From assembly GCA_029977665.1 (NCBI GenBank), contig JAPOKK010000004.1, forward strand, positions 1-40,636: 40,636 nt of DNA, written 5' to 3'. The position numbers were made by a program, and so were the translations under genes. The DNA is from Pseudomonadota bacterium (GTDB lineage Bacteria; Pseudomonadota; Gammaproteobacteria; Ga0077536). The notes beneath the pieces are model-generated. The model did not search any database and had not been told where the DNA came from. It worked only from the letters and a program-made list of their open reading frames with translations. Shown here piece by piece: positions 9,602-17,703 of the stretch; within the stretch, counting starts at the first letter, position 1, and every line of letters begins with the position of its first letter.

Positions 9602-11044
9602 ATGAAGCCGGCCCGCGTTCATGTGCGCCTGCTGCGCGCACTGCTACTCGTCCTGGTGGTGGCCGTCGCGCCGCCCGTACGCGCTGACCTGCCGAGCGAG
9701 CTGACCCGCGTACTGTCCCGCCACAAACTGCCGCACGATGCCGTCAGCCTGGTCGTGCAGGCCGTGGACGAACCCACGCCGCGCCTCGCGCTGAACGTCG
9801 ACGTCCCGCGCAACCCTGCCTCGACGATCAAGCTGGTGACGACCTGGAGCGCGCTCGACCTGCTCGGCCCGACCCACACCTGGACGACCCGGCTGTATGC
9901 GCTCGGACCGATCAAGGACGGCGTGCTCGACGGCGATCTGCTGATCGAAGGCGGCGGCGATCCCTATCTCCTGCTCGAGGAATTCTGGGCCATGCTCGGC
10001 GAACTGCGCCGCGCCGGGGTGCGCGACATTCGCGGACGCCTGCTCGTCGACCAGAGCCGCTTCGCTACCGACGAGACCGATGCGGGTGCTTTCGACGGCA
10101 GCCCGTTCCGCCTCTACAACACCTTGCCGAGCGCGCTGATGGTCAACTTCCAGTCGGTCGCTTTCAACTTCGACCCGGACGCCGCGCGCGGGCGCGTGAA
10201 CATCACTACCGTGCCCGAACTGCCCAACCTCGTCATCGACAACCAGATCCGCCTGACCAAGGGTGAGTGTCGCGGCAACGCGCCGCGCATCACCATGCAG
10301 CAGGCCGCGCCCGACGCCCCCGATCACATCGTGTTCGGCGGCGAGATGCCCTACACGTGCCACGGCTACCGCCTCGCCCGCAGCGTGATGACGCCGGCCT
10401 CCTACGCCTACGGCGTGTTCAAGAGCCTGTGGTCGCAGTGGGGCGGCAGCATCGAGGGCGGCTTCGCCCTGGCGACCCGTCCGCGCGGCAAGACGCCGCT
10501 GGTAACCTGGCCTTCGCGCCACCTCGGTGAGGTTATCCGCCCGTTGAACAAGTGGAGCAACAACCTGATGACGCGCATGTTGCTCTACTCCCTCGCCGAC
10601 AGCCGCTACCCGGCGCCGGTGACGCGCCAGCAGGGCGCCACGCTGGTGCGCGAGCATCTCGCCGCACGGGGCCTCGATACCAGCGCCCTGATCATCGACA
10701 ACGGCTCCGGGCTGTCACGCGACGCGCGCGTGACGGCGAGCTTCATGACCGCCCTGCTCAAGCTCGCCTGGCGCGAACCGACCATGCCGGAGTTTCTCGC
10801 CTCGCTCGCGATCGTCGGCAAGGACGGTACGATGCGCAAACGCTTCCGTCGTGGCAGCGAAGCCGGACGCATGCACCTCAAGACCGGCAGCCTCGACAAC
10901 GTCGCCGCGATCGCCGGCTACGTACACGCCCCCGGCGGCCGCACCTTCGTCGTCTCGCTGATGGTCAACTACCGCGGCGCCAACTGGGGCGCCGGGCGCG
11001 AACTGCAGGACGCCCTGCTCGCGTGGACGTTCCGTCAGCAGTGA
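9602..11044 (+). CDS. dacB: D-alanyl-D-alanine carboxypeptidase/endopeptidase, PBP4 type (peptidase S13)
   Basis: PBP4 trims the terminal D-Ala and cleaves peptide crosslinks of peptidoglycan in the periplasm. From the ATG at 9602 the protein has 480 aa, close to E. coli DacB. An N-terminal signal peptide (RLLRALLLVLVVAVAPPVRA) is followed by the mature enzyme. All three penicillin-binding motifs are present: S74-T-I-K77 (in NPASTIKLVT), S319-N-N (KWSNNLM) and K427-T-G429 (LKTGSLDN). The DLLIEGGGDPYLLLEEFW block belongs to the S13 inserted domain. The start was chosen because it begins the signal peptide; the frame is open further upstream, but that part is Arg/Ser-rich and unlike the family. 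Confidence 0.95.
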   Translation: MKPARVHVRLLRALLLVLVVAVAPPVRADLPSELTRVLSRHKLPHDAVSLVVQAVDEPTPRLALNVDVPRNPASTIKLVTTWSALDLLGPTHTWTTRLYALGPIKDGVLDGDLLIEGGGDPYLLLEEFWAMLGELRRAGVRDIRGRLLVDQSRFATDETDAGAFDGSPFRLYNTLPSALMVNFQSVAFNFDPDAARGRVNITTVPELPNLVIDNQIRLTKGECRGNAPRITMQQAAPDAPDHIVFGGEMPYTCHGYRLARSVMTPASYAYGVFKSLWSQWGGSIEGGFALATRPRGKTPLVTWPSRHLGEVIRPLNKWSNNLMTRMLLYSLADSRYPAPVTRQQGATLVREHLAARGLDTSALIIDNGSGLSRDARVTASFMTALLKLAWREPTMPEFLASLAIVGKDGTMRKRFRRGSEAGRMHLKTGSLDNVAAIAGYVHAPGGRTFVVSLMVNYRGANWGAGRELQDALLAWTFRQQ

Positions 11045-11045
11045 A

Positions 11046-11059
11046 CGCGCGGCCGCGCG
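11046..11059. terminator. 14-bp perfect palindrome in a 16-bp convergent gap
   Basis: CGCGCGGCCGCGCG fills the gap between the convergent stops of the PBP4 gene (11044) and the malY-like gene (11061). It can fold as a 5-bp GC stem with a GGCC loop in either transcript. There is no T-tract on either side, so it is at best a weak bidirectional terminator or a pausing hairpin. Confidence 0.25.
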
Positions 11060-11060
11060 C

Positions 11061-12218
11061 TCAGCGCCCGGCCAGCACGCCGTCGAGACGTGCGAGGATG
11101 GCCTCGAGCAGCGCCGGCGAGGTGGCGAAGTTCAGTCGCACGAAGCCCTCGCCTTCCGGGCCGAAGGTACGACCGTCGTTCAGCGCGACCTGCGCTTCGC
11201 GCAACAGGAACTCGTGCGGCGACGGCTCGAGCGCGAGCGCACGCAGGTCGAGCCAGGCGAGGTAGGTCGCCTCGGGCGGCAGGTGGCCGACCCGCGGCCA
11301 ACGCTCGGCGACGAAGGCGGCAACGCGATCGCGGTTGGCGCGCAGCTGCACGAGCACTTCGTCCAGCCAGGGCTGCGACTCACTCCAGGCCGCCCGCACG
11401 GCAGCGATACTGAGCGTATTGGTGCCGCCGCGCACGTGCGCGGGCACGCGTTCGAAGCGCTCTTTCAACGTGCGGCTGCCGAAGTGCGCGAAAGCCATGC
11501 ACATGCCGGCGATGTTGAACGCCTTGCTCGCCGACATCAGCGTGACGGTGCGCGCGGCGATAGCGGGCGAAACGGTCGCGATCGGTACGTGCGGCACGTC
11601 GTCGAGGACGAGGTCGGCGTGGATTTCGTCGCTGACGATGACGAGGTCGTGGCGGCAGGCGAGTTCGCCGATACGCTCGAGTTCCTCGCGCGAGAGCACG
11701 CGACCGGTCGGGTTGTGCGGGTTGCACAACATGAACAGGCGCGTGGTGTCGTCGATGGCAGCTTCGATCTGGTCGAAATCGATCTCGTAGCGCGCCGCCC
11801 CCGCAACGAACGGCACGCACACCGCGCGCCGGCCGACCTCCGCCGCCGCGTGCAGGAAAGGTGGGTAGATCGGCGTCTGGATGACAGCGCCCTCACCCGG
11901 CGCGCTGAAGGTCTCCAGCGCCAGGTAGAGCCCCTGCACGACATCGCTCAGGATCAGCACATCGCGGGAATCGATCTCCCAGCCGAAGCGCGCACCGGCG
12001 CGCGCGACGAACAGGTCCGGCAGGCCGGTCGCGCGATGGGCCTGGGGATAGCCGAGATCGGCCGCGTCGACGGCCGCATGCAGCGCCGCGCGAATCGGCT
12101 CGGCGACGACGAAATCCATGTCGGCGACCCATGCCGGCAGCACGTCCGCGCCATAGTGGTTCCACTTCGCGCCGCGGCGGCGGCGCAGGACTGCTTCGTT
12201 GATATCATCGAGCGACAT
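11061..12218 (-). CDS. MalY/PatB-family pyridoxal-phosphate C-S lyase (cystathionine beta-lyase-like aminotransferase fold)
   Basis: The family cleaves C-S bonds of cystathionine or cystine to release homocysteine or H2S, pyruvate and ammonia; E. coli MalY also modulates MalT. The 385-aa length fits. Family features are KWNHYGADVLPAWVADMDF near the N-terminus, LGYPQ, a PIYPPF block, NPHNPTGR around residue 169, SDEIHADL with D197 that pairs with the PLP ring nitrogen, and the Schiff-base lysine K232 in SASKAFNIAG. The start at 12218 was chosen on the MSLDDINEAV beginning; the longer upstream frame covers another gene. A TACACT element eight bases upstream could give a leaderless mRNA. True substrate unproven. 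Confidence 0.92.
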   Translation of the reverse strand: MSLDDINEAVLRRRRGAKWNHYGADVLPAWVADMDFVVAEPIRAALHAAVDAADLGYPQAHRATGLPDLFVARAGARFGWEIDSRDVLILSDVVQGLYLALETFSAPGEGAVIQTPIYPPFLHAAAEVGRRAVCVPFVAGAARYEIDFDQIEAAIDDTTRLFMLCNPHNPTGRVLSREELERIGELACRHDLVIVSDEIHADLVLDDVPHVPIATVSPAIAARTVTLMSASKAFNIAGMCMAFAHFGSRTLKERFERVPAHVRGGTNTLSIAAVRAAWSESQPWLDEVLVQLRANRDRVAAFVAERWPRVGHLPPEATYLAWLDLRALALEPSPHEFLLREAQVALNDGRTFGPEGEGFVRLNFATSPALLEAILARLDGVLAGR

Positions 12219-12226
12219 GGGCAGCG

Positions 12227-12232
12227 AGTGTA
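12227..12232 (-). promoter_or_regulatory. Possible -10 (TACACT) directly before the malY-like gene
   Basis: On the minus strand TACACT is followed by eight bases and then the ATG. A weak TTTGCC/TTGCCG -35 lies about 15-16 bp further upstream. A normal start point would be within one or two bases of the ATG, and no Shine-Dalgarno sequence is present. Confidence 0.33.
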
Positions 12233-12335
12233 GCCGCTTGCCGCCCGCGGCAAAACACGAACGACGATCCGCGGTGCTGCCGGCGGGCCGCGTGAGAGCG
12301 TGCGCCCTGCCGTCGCGCCGGTAGGAAGGAGCAAC

Positions 12336-13061
12336 ATGAACGTACTCGTGACCGGCCACACGCGCGGACTCGGCCGCGCCCTCGCCGACACCTACCTCGC
12401 TGCCGGCCACCGCGTGTTCGGCCTGGCGCGCGGCCACGTCGACGGCGCACCGGCGGCGCTGGTCCAGGGCCATGCCGATTTCGCCGCACCCGCAGCGCTC
12501 GGTGCCGCTGTCGATGCACTGCTCGGCGATATCACCCTCGATCTCGCGTTCCTCAACGCCGGCGTGCTCGGTCCCATCGCCGCGCTGCGCGAGACCTCGC
12601 TCGACGACATCCGGCACGTCATGGACGTCAACGTGTGGGCCAACAAGACGCTGCTCGATGCGCTGGCGGCGCGCGCGCCGGCGCCCGCGCAGGTCGTGCT
12701 GATTTCATCCGGCGCCGGCGTGCGCGGCAATTTCGGTTGGGGCGCCTACGCGCTGTCCAAGGCGACGCTCAACATGCTCGCGCAACTGTACGCGCACGAG
12801 TTTCCGCACAGCCACCTGTGCGCGCTCGCGCCGGGCCTGGTCGCGACCGCGATGCAGGACACGCTCGCGGCCAAGAGCGCCGCGACCTTCCCTTCGCTGG
12901 CCCGGCTGCACAGCGCACGCGGCACCTCGCGCATGCCCACGCCGGCGATTGCCGCGGCCCACATCGCGTCGATCGTGCCGCGCCTGGTCGAACATCCGAG
13001 CGGCAGTTTCGTCGACGTCCGCGAGCGCTACCCGCTACCCGATGACGAACGCAGCGGCTAG
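12336..13061 (+). CDS. Short-chain dehydrogenase/reductase (SDR)
   Basis: The 241-aa protein is a classical-type SDR: the cofactor loop TGHTRGLG spans residues 6-13, the NAG motif lies at 74-76, the active-site Ser is in VLISSGAG (S124/S125), and the catalytic YxxxK is Y138-ALS-K142. The substrate region (residues 165-215) carries no diagnostic feature. The start is well supported by GGAAGGA eight bases before the ATG. It is convergent with the following lipoprotein hydrolase. Cofactor: no acidic residue is obvious at the end of the second strand (LARGHV), which makes NADP(H) somewhat more likely. Physiological role unknown. Confidence 0.9.
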   Translation: MNVLVTGHTRGLGRALADTYLAAGHRVFGLARGHVDGAPAALVQGHADFAAPAALGAAVDALLGDITLDLAFLNAGVLGPIAALRETSLDDIRHVMDVNVWANKTLLDALAARAPAPAQVVLISSGAGVRGNFGWGAYALSKATLNMLAQLYAHEFPHSHLCALAPGLVATAMQDTLAAKSAATFPSLARLHSARGTSRMPTPAIAAAHIASIVPRLVEHPSGSFVDVRERYPLPDDERSG

Positions 13062-13073
13062 CTCCGGGCGGTC

Positions 13074-13943
13074 TCACGGCGCCGCGCACAGCGCCGGCGC
13101 ATCGGCCCCGAGTCGATGCAGCACGCGGCACGGCAGGCGCGGCCAGGCGTCCACCCAGCAACAACGGTGATCGAAATCATCGACGATCTCGACGGCGGCC
13201 GCGTCCGCCACGGCAAGGTAGCGCGCGACCAGTGACGGCACGACGATGCGATCTTCGCCGCCGAGCAGCACCGCCTGCGGCGTATCCGCGAGGCGCGGCG
13301 CGAGCACGACCGGATCGAGTCCTGACAACGCGCTCACGCCATGATGCGCGGTCCACGCCGCCGGATCGAGGTTGCCGGCAACACTGACCACCCAGGCAAC
13401 GTCATCGCGACGCGCGGCGAGCAGGGTCGCGATGACGGCCCCGCCCGAGTAACCGGTGAGCCCGAGCGTCGGCCGCGCGCCGTCGTCACGCGACAGGAAT
13501 GTGTCCAGCACGCCGTCGAGCGCGGCAACGACGACCTCGCCATAGCGTTCCGCGGTCCAGTGGCGCGGCTCGCAGCCGGCCAGTTCGGCCGCGCTCGCGT
13601 ACTGGCACGGCCGGCCGAGGTAGAGCACCGCCGGCGCCGGGTCGCGCAAGGCGAGCGCCAACGCGAGCGGGCGGCGCGGCGTCGGGTCGCGCGAGACGCG
13701 CCGGCGCGATTGCCAGGCGCGGCCATCCCCTTCGAGGTAGACATCGACATGGCTGGCACCGGCAAGGCCGCGGGAGAAACTGCGCACGGGTCCGGCCGGC
13801 GTCGCATGGACCGCGAGGCGCATGCCGGCGCGTGATGCCGCGGTGAGCAATTCGCCGCGTGAGCCGCCACCCTCCTGCCCGGTGGCGCACGCGCACAGCA
13901 GCACCACACCGACAAGCAGGCCACACCGCGCGGCGCGTGTCAT
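13074..13943 (-). CDS. Lipoprotein alpha/beta-hydrolase-like protein
   Basis: The 289-aa protein has a lipoprotein signal peptide: MTRAARCGLLVGVVLLCAC, with lipidation Cys probably C19 in an L-C-A-C lipobox. The mature part has the nucleophile elbow LGLTGYSGGAVIA (G-x-S-x-G) and a late His in DDFDHRCCW. The Asp of the triad may be in GGEDRIVVP. The Cys pairs (LGRPCQYASAAELAGCEPRHW, RCCW) suggest disulfides and thus an extracytoplasmic location. It is probably an esterase or lipase-like enzyme anchored in a membrane. The stop lies five bases from the neighbouring gene's end on the same strand, so the two genes may share an mRNA. Confidence 0.8.
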   Translation of the reverse strand: MTRAARCGLLVGVVLLCACATGQEGGGSRGELLTAASRAGMRLAVHATPAGPVRSFSRGLAGASHVDVYLEGDGRAWQSRRRVSRDPTPRRPLALALALRDPAPAVLYLGRPCQYASAAELAGCEPRHWTAERYGEVVVAALDGVLDTFLSRDDGARPTLGLTGYSGGAVIATLLAARRDDVAWVVSVAGNLDPAAWTAHHGVSALSGLDPVVLAPRLADTPQAVLLGGEDRIVVPSLVARYLAVADAAAVEIVDDFDHRCCWVDAWPRLPCRVLHRLGADAPALCAAP

Positions 13944-13948
13944 CCCGC

Positions 13949-14761
13949 TCAGTCGTTACCGCCTTCGCCAACGCGTACCGGCGCGCCACGGCCGAGACCG
14001 AGATGATTCGCCGCGTGCCCCTCGGCGCACGCGATCTCGAGCACGCCGAACGAATTCACCAGCGCAAGCAGCTCGCCCGGGGCGGCATCGCCGTAGGTGC
14101 GCAGGAAGCGAATGTCGTGTCCCCCGGCATGCACCACCGGCCGGCGCAGGGCCGCGAGCTCACTCGCGGCGATGTTGGTGATGAGGTTACCGAAGTGATC
14201 GCTGGTGATGACCACGCCGCAGAGCTGCCCCTGTCGCTGTTCGACCGGTTCGATGATCGAGGGCACGTAGTCGCGCGTCGGCTCGCCGCAGGATTGCGGC
14301 GCGAGGCGGCCGGCGGCGAGCGCCGCGGCGAGCGGCGCGAAGATATCGCGTCCGTGGAACGTCGCGCTGGTGTCGGCGAGGCGATGGGCATCGATGACGG
14401 CGTCGGAGACGTGGCGCACTTCGGCGCCGGTCGCCTCGATCACTTCCGCCAGCAGGCCGTTGTCGGGCGCGAGGAACGCGTGGCCGTCACCGACGGCGAG
14501 GAGCACGCTGCGATCGGTGCCGACGCCGGGATCGACGACCGCCAGGTGGACCGTGCCGCGCGGGAAATAATGATACGATCGTGCAACCCAGAAACCCGCT
14601 TCCGCCGGCCAGTGCACCCATGCTTCGTGCGTCAGGTCGACGATCTGGGTCTGTGCATGACGACTCAGGATCACGCCTTTCATGGTCCCGACGAACGGGC
14701 CGCGATGACCGAAATCGGTGGTAACGGTGACCACACCGCTGGCTACGAAATGCTCGCTCAT
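13949..14761 (-). CDS. S-adenosyl-L-methionine hydroxide adenosyltransferase (DUF62/SAM hydrolase family)
   Basis: This family uses a water-derived hydroxide to split SAM into adenosine and L-methionine; relatives include fluorinase and chlorinase. The 270-aa protein shows VTVTTDFGHRGPFVGTMKGVI at the N-terminus, then VHLAVVDPGVGTDR, FLAPDNGLL, FHGRDIFAPLAAALA and SDHFGNLITNI, all family signatures. The Asp-Arg-His combination associated with hydroxide use is consistent with D in TTDFG and the R/H of GTDR and FHGRD. The ATG at 14761 has GGGGGAG just upstream; the long frame beyond it is a shadow. It probably leads a two-gene unit with the lipoprotein hydrolase five bases downstream. Cellular purpose of these enzymes is unclear. 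Confidence 0.9.
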   Translation of the reverse strand: MSEHFVASGVVTVTTDFGHRGPFVGTMKGVILSRHAQTQIVDLTHEAWVHWPAEAGFWVARSYHYFPRGTVHLAVVDPGVGTDRSVLLAVGDGHAFLAPDNGLLAEVIEATGAEVRHVSDAVIDAHRLADTSATFHGRDIFAPLAAALAAGRLAPQSCGEPTRDYVPSIIEPVEQRQGQLCGVVITSDHFGNLITNIAASELAALRRPVVHAGGHDIRFLRTYGDAAPGELLALVNSFGVLEIACAEGHAANHLGLGRGAPVRVGEGGND

Positions 14762-14866
14762 GACTCCCCCGTTGACTGACGCTGTCGTGCCGGCCCCGCA
14801 CCGCTGCGGGAGGCCGTCGCACGCCCCGATGATCCGGGCTCGCCGCCGGCGGCGCAAGCAGCGCCC

Positions 14867-15634
14867 GTGAACACGCCGGCCATGGCCGTGGCCGGCATCG
14901 ACCGCGCCGGCTGGGAGCACATCGACTGCCCGGTCTGCGGGGGCCGCGCGTTCACGCACCTGTTCGACAAGGGCGGCGAGCCGTTCGTACGCTGCACCGG
15001 CTGCGGTCTCGTGCTGATCAACCCGCGCCCGTCGTTTGCCGCCATCCGCGCCGGCTACGATGCGTCCTACAGCGCCGGCTATACCCGCAAGGCCGACAAG
15101 AAGCTCCGGCGCGCGCGGCGACGCGTTGCGCGCGTGAAGCGGCGCCTCGGCCATGGCGGACGCTGGCTGGATGTCGGATGCTCGGCCGGCTTCGTGGTCA
15201 AGGCGGCCGCCGAGGCCGGCTTCGAAGCCCACGGCGTCGACATCGAGACCGCCGGCATCGCCTATGGCCGCGAACAGCTCGGTCTCGCGCACCTGCGCGA
15301 AGGCCTGCTCGACGAACAGGCCTACGAGACGGCGAGCTTCGACGTCATCTCGCTCTATGACGTCATCGAGCACGTGCCCGATCTGAACGCTTTCGTCGCC
15401 GAACTGGCGCGTCTGCTCGCCGCCGATGGCGTGATCGATCTCGGCACGCCGGACCTCGGCCACTGGCGCGTACCGCGACCGCTCCAGCGCTGGGACGAGC
15501 TCAAGCCGTCCGAACACCTGTATTACTTCGACCGCACGACGCTGGCGCGCCTGCTCGCGCACCACGGCCTGCGCATCGTGCACCAGCGCACGGCGCTCAA
15601 GCCCGGCCTCAAGGTCATCGTGGGGCACGCCTGA
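14867..15634 (+). CDS. Class I SAM-dependent methyltransferase with N-terminal zinc-type CxxC pairs
   Basis: The 255-aa protein begins with two Cys pairs, CPVCGG and CTGCGL, which probably form a zinc knuckle. The SAM-binding core starts with WLDVGCSAGFVVKAAAEAGF (motif I) and HGVD (motif II), and includes FDVISLYDVIEHV, the UbiG-like acidic block. The C-terminal part (EHLYYFDRTTLARLLAHHGLRIV) is typical of methyltransferases of the sugar/O-antigen and UbiG-like groups. GTG at 14867 is the likely start; an ATG at 14882 would remove five residues without touching a motif. Substrate unknown. It stands alone between divergent and downstream operons. Confidence 0.87.
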   Translation: MNTPAMAVAGIDRAGWEHIDCPVCGGRAFTHLFDKGGEPFVRCTGCGLVLINPRPSFAAIRAGYDASYSAGYTRKADKKLRRARRRVARVKRRLGHGGRWLDVGCSAGFVVKAAAEAGFEAHGVDIETAGIAYGREQLGLAHLREGLLDEQAYETASFDVISLYDVIEHVPDLNAFVAELARLLAADGVIDLGTPDLGHWRVPRPLQRWDELKPSEHLYYFDRTTLARLLAHHGLRIVHQRTALKPGLKVIVGHA

Positions 15635-15788
15635 GGCCACCCCGAACACGCAGCCTCGAACATGCCGCGATGAAGAGGACCGCCGCAGACGCCGCCGCCC
15701 ACGCACGCCACCGCCTGCCGACGGTGCGCGGCAGCACCAGAAGTGGTCGCGTACCCTGGTCCCCGCAATCGGCACAGTCGGCGCAGGC

Positions 15789-16928
15789 ATGAGCGAGACC
15801 ACGCCCGCCGCGGCCGCGTTGACGACGCGCACGGACGACACCCGCCTCGTGGTGTGCCCGGCGGGCGCATGGACGCTCGCCGCCACCCTGCCCGCGTCAC
15901 CTGCGGCGCTGCACGCGCCCGAGCCCGCCGGCGTCACCCGGATCGCCTTCGACTGCACCGGCCTCACTGCGTGGGATTCGCGTTTCGTCGTGTTCGTGCG
16001 CGAACTCGAAGAGCGCTGCGCGGCGGCCGGCGTCGCGCTCGAGCGTGACGACCTGCCGCAGGGCGTGCGGCGCCTGCTCGAGCTCGCCGACGCCGCACCC
16101 GAACGCGCCGCGGAAAGCCCCGGCGGCCACGAGCGCGCCTTCCTGCGCGAGGTCGGGCTGCAGGTGATCGCGTTCGTGCGTTCGGCCGGCGAGCTGATCG
16201 AATTCACCGGTGCGGCGGCCGTGGCCTTCGGCCGCCTGCTGCGCGGCCGCGCGCGCTTCCGCGTGCTGGACATGCTGCGCATCATGCAGGACGTCGGCGC
16301 CGAGGCGCTGCCCATCGTCAGCCTGATCAGCATCCTGGTGGGACTCATCCTCGCCTACATCGGCTCGTTGCAACTCAGCCAGTTCGGCGCCGACGAGTAT
16401 GTCGCCAATCTCGTTGCCATCGCGATGGCACGCGAGATGGCGGCGATGATGACCGGCATCATCATGGCCGGCCGCACCGGCGCGGCCTTCGCCGCCCAGC
16501 TCGGCACGATGACCGCGAACGAGGAAATCGACGCCCTGCGCACCGCGGCCATCCCGCCGATGGAGTTCCTCGTGCTGCCGCGCCTGCTGGCGCTGGTGCT
16601 GATGCTGCCGCTGCTGACCGTCTACGCCAACCTGATGGGTATCGTCGGTGGTGCCGTGGTCGGCCTCCTGCTGCTCGATATCGAGCCCCTGCAGTACCTC
16701 GTACAGACGCGCGGCGCGGTCGACCTCGGCGACTTCGCGACCGGCCTCATCAAGGCCGCGGCCTACGGCGTCATCGTCGCCGTCTCGGGCTGCCTGCGTG
16801 GCATGCAGTGCGGCCGCAGCGCGGCGGCCGTGGGCGCCGCGACGACCTCGGCCGTGGTCACCGGCATCGTCTTCATCGTCGTCTGCTCGGCCACGCTTAC
16901 CGTGGTCTACCAGGTGCTCGGGATCTGA
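15789..16928 (+). CDS. MlaE-like ABC transporter permease with N-terminal STAS domain
   Basis: First gene of a lipid-transport operon of the MCE type. Residues ~15-115 form a STAS-like domain (RLVVCPAGAWTL...ITRIAFDCTGLTAWDSRFVVFV..LEERC), the role played by the separate MlaB protein in E. coli. From ~150 the MlaE permease follows with about five to six membrane spans and the family blocks GAEALPIVSLISILVGLILAY, AREMAAMMTGIIMAGRTGAAFAAQLGTM and NEEIDALRT. The 379-aa length equals an MlaB plus MlaE fusion. MlaE-type permeases move phospholipids between inner membrane and a periplasmic MCE ring. ATG at 15789, preceded by GCAGGC; the upstream 154 bp hold no gene. Confidence 0.92.
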   Translation: MSETTPAAAALTTRTDDTRLVVCPAGAWTLAATLPASPAALHAPEPAGVTRIAFDCTGLTAWDSRFVVFVRELEERCAAAGVALERDDLPQGVRRLLELADAAPERAAESPGGHERAFLREVGLQVIAFVRSAGELIEFTGAAAVAFGRLLRGRARFRVLDMLRIMQDVGAEALPIVSLISILVGLILAYIGSLQLSQFGADEYVANLVAIAMAREMAAMMTGIIMAGRTGAAFAAQLGTMTANEEIDALRTAAIPPMEFLVLPRLLALVLMLPLLTVYANLMGIVGGAVVGLLLLDIEPLQYLVQTRGAVDLGDFATGLIKAAAYGVIVAVSGCLRGMQCGRSAAAVGAATTSAVVTGIVFIVVCSATLTVVYQVLGI

Positions 16929-16932
16929 GTGT

Positions 16933-17703
16933 ATGCGCGGCGCTGGAAACGACGAGGATGACGCCGCGGTTTCCGTGCGCGGCCTGAGCGTCGGCTACGG
17001 TAAGCACGTGGTACAGCGCGATCTCGATTTCGACATCGCGCGCGGCAGCATCTTCGTCATCATGGGGCCGAGCGGCTGCGGCAAGAGCACGGTGCTGCGC
17101 GCACTCATCGGCCTGCTGGAACCGCTCGCGGGCGAGGTCCTGTTCGGCGCGGAGAACTTCTGGGACGCGTCGCCCGAGCAGCAGGACCACCTGCGTCGAC
17201 GCTTTGGTGTCATGTACCAGGGCGGCGCCTTGTGGAGCTCGATGACGGTGGCCGAGAACGTCGGCCTGCCGCTCAGCGAACACACCAGCCTCGATGCCGC
17301 GACGATCCGCCGACTGGCCGAGCTCAAGCTCGCCCTGGTCGGCCTCAAGGGCTTCGAGGATTTCTACCCGGCCGAGATCAGCGGCGGCATGAACAAGCGC
17401 GTCGGCGTGGCGCGCGCGCTGGCGCTCGACCCCGCGGTGGTGTTCTTCGACGAACCGTCCGCCGGCCTCGATCCGCTCAGTTCGCGACGCCTCGACGACA
17501 CCCTGCTCGCGCTGCGCGACGGGCTCGGCTGTACCATGGTATTGGTGACCCACGAACTCGACAGCATCTTCGCCATCGCCGACGACGCCATCCTGCTCGA
17601 TCCGCAGGCCGGCACGTTGATCGCGCAGGGCAACCCGCGCGAGCTGCGCGAGCACAGCACGGATGCACGCGTGCGCCGCTTTCTCCTGCGGGGTGCGGCA
17701 TGA
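16933..17703 (+). CDS. MlaF-like ABC transporter ATPase
   Basis: Cytoplasmic ATPase of the MCE lipid transporter. The 256-aa protein has Walker A GPSGCGKST at residues 45-53, a Q-loop in GVMYQGGALWSSMTVAENV, the signature ISGGMNKRVGVARALALDP (Mla/Ttg2A type SGGM rather than SGGQ), Walker B VVFFDEPSAGLDP, and the switch His in LVTHELDSIF. The ATG lies four bases after the permease stop. The 3' end overlaps the MCE gene by ATGA, so translation is coupled. No start ambiguity beyond the shadow frame that extends into the permease gene. Confidence 0.94.
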   Translation: MRGAGNDEDDAAVSVRGLSVGYGKHVVQRDLDFDIARGSIFVIMGPSGCGKSTVLRALIGLLEPLAGEVLFGAENFWDASPEQQDHLRRRFGVMYQGGALWSSMTVAENVGLPLSEHTSLDAATIRRLAELKLALVGLKGFEDFYPAEISGGMNKRVGVARALALDPAVVFFDEPSAGLDPLSSRRLDDTLLALRDGLGCTMVLVTHELDSIFAIADDAILLDPQAGTLIAQGNPRELREHSTDARVRRFLLRGAA

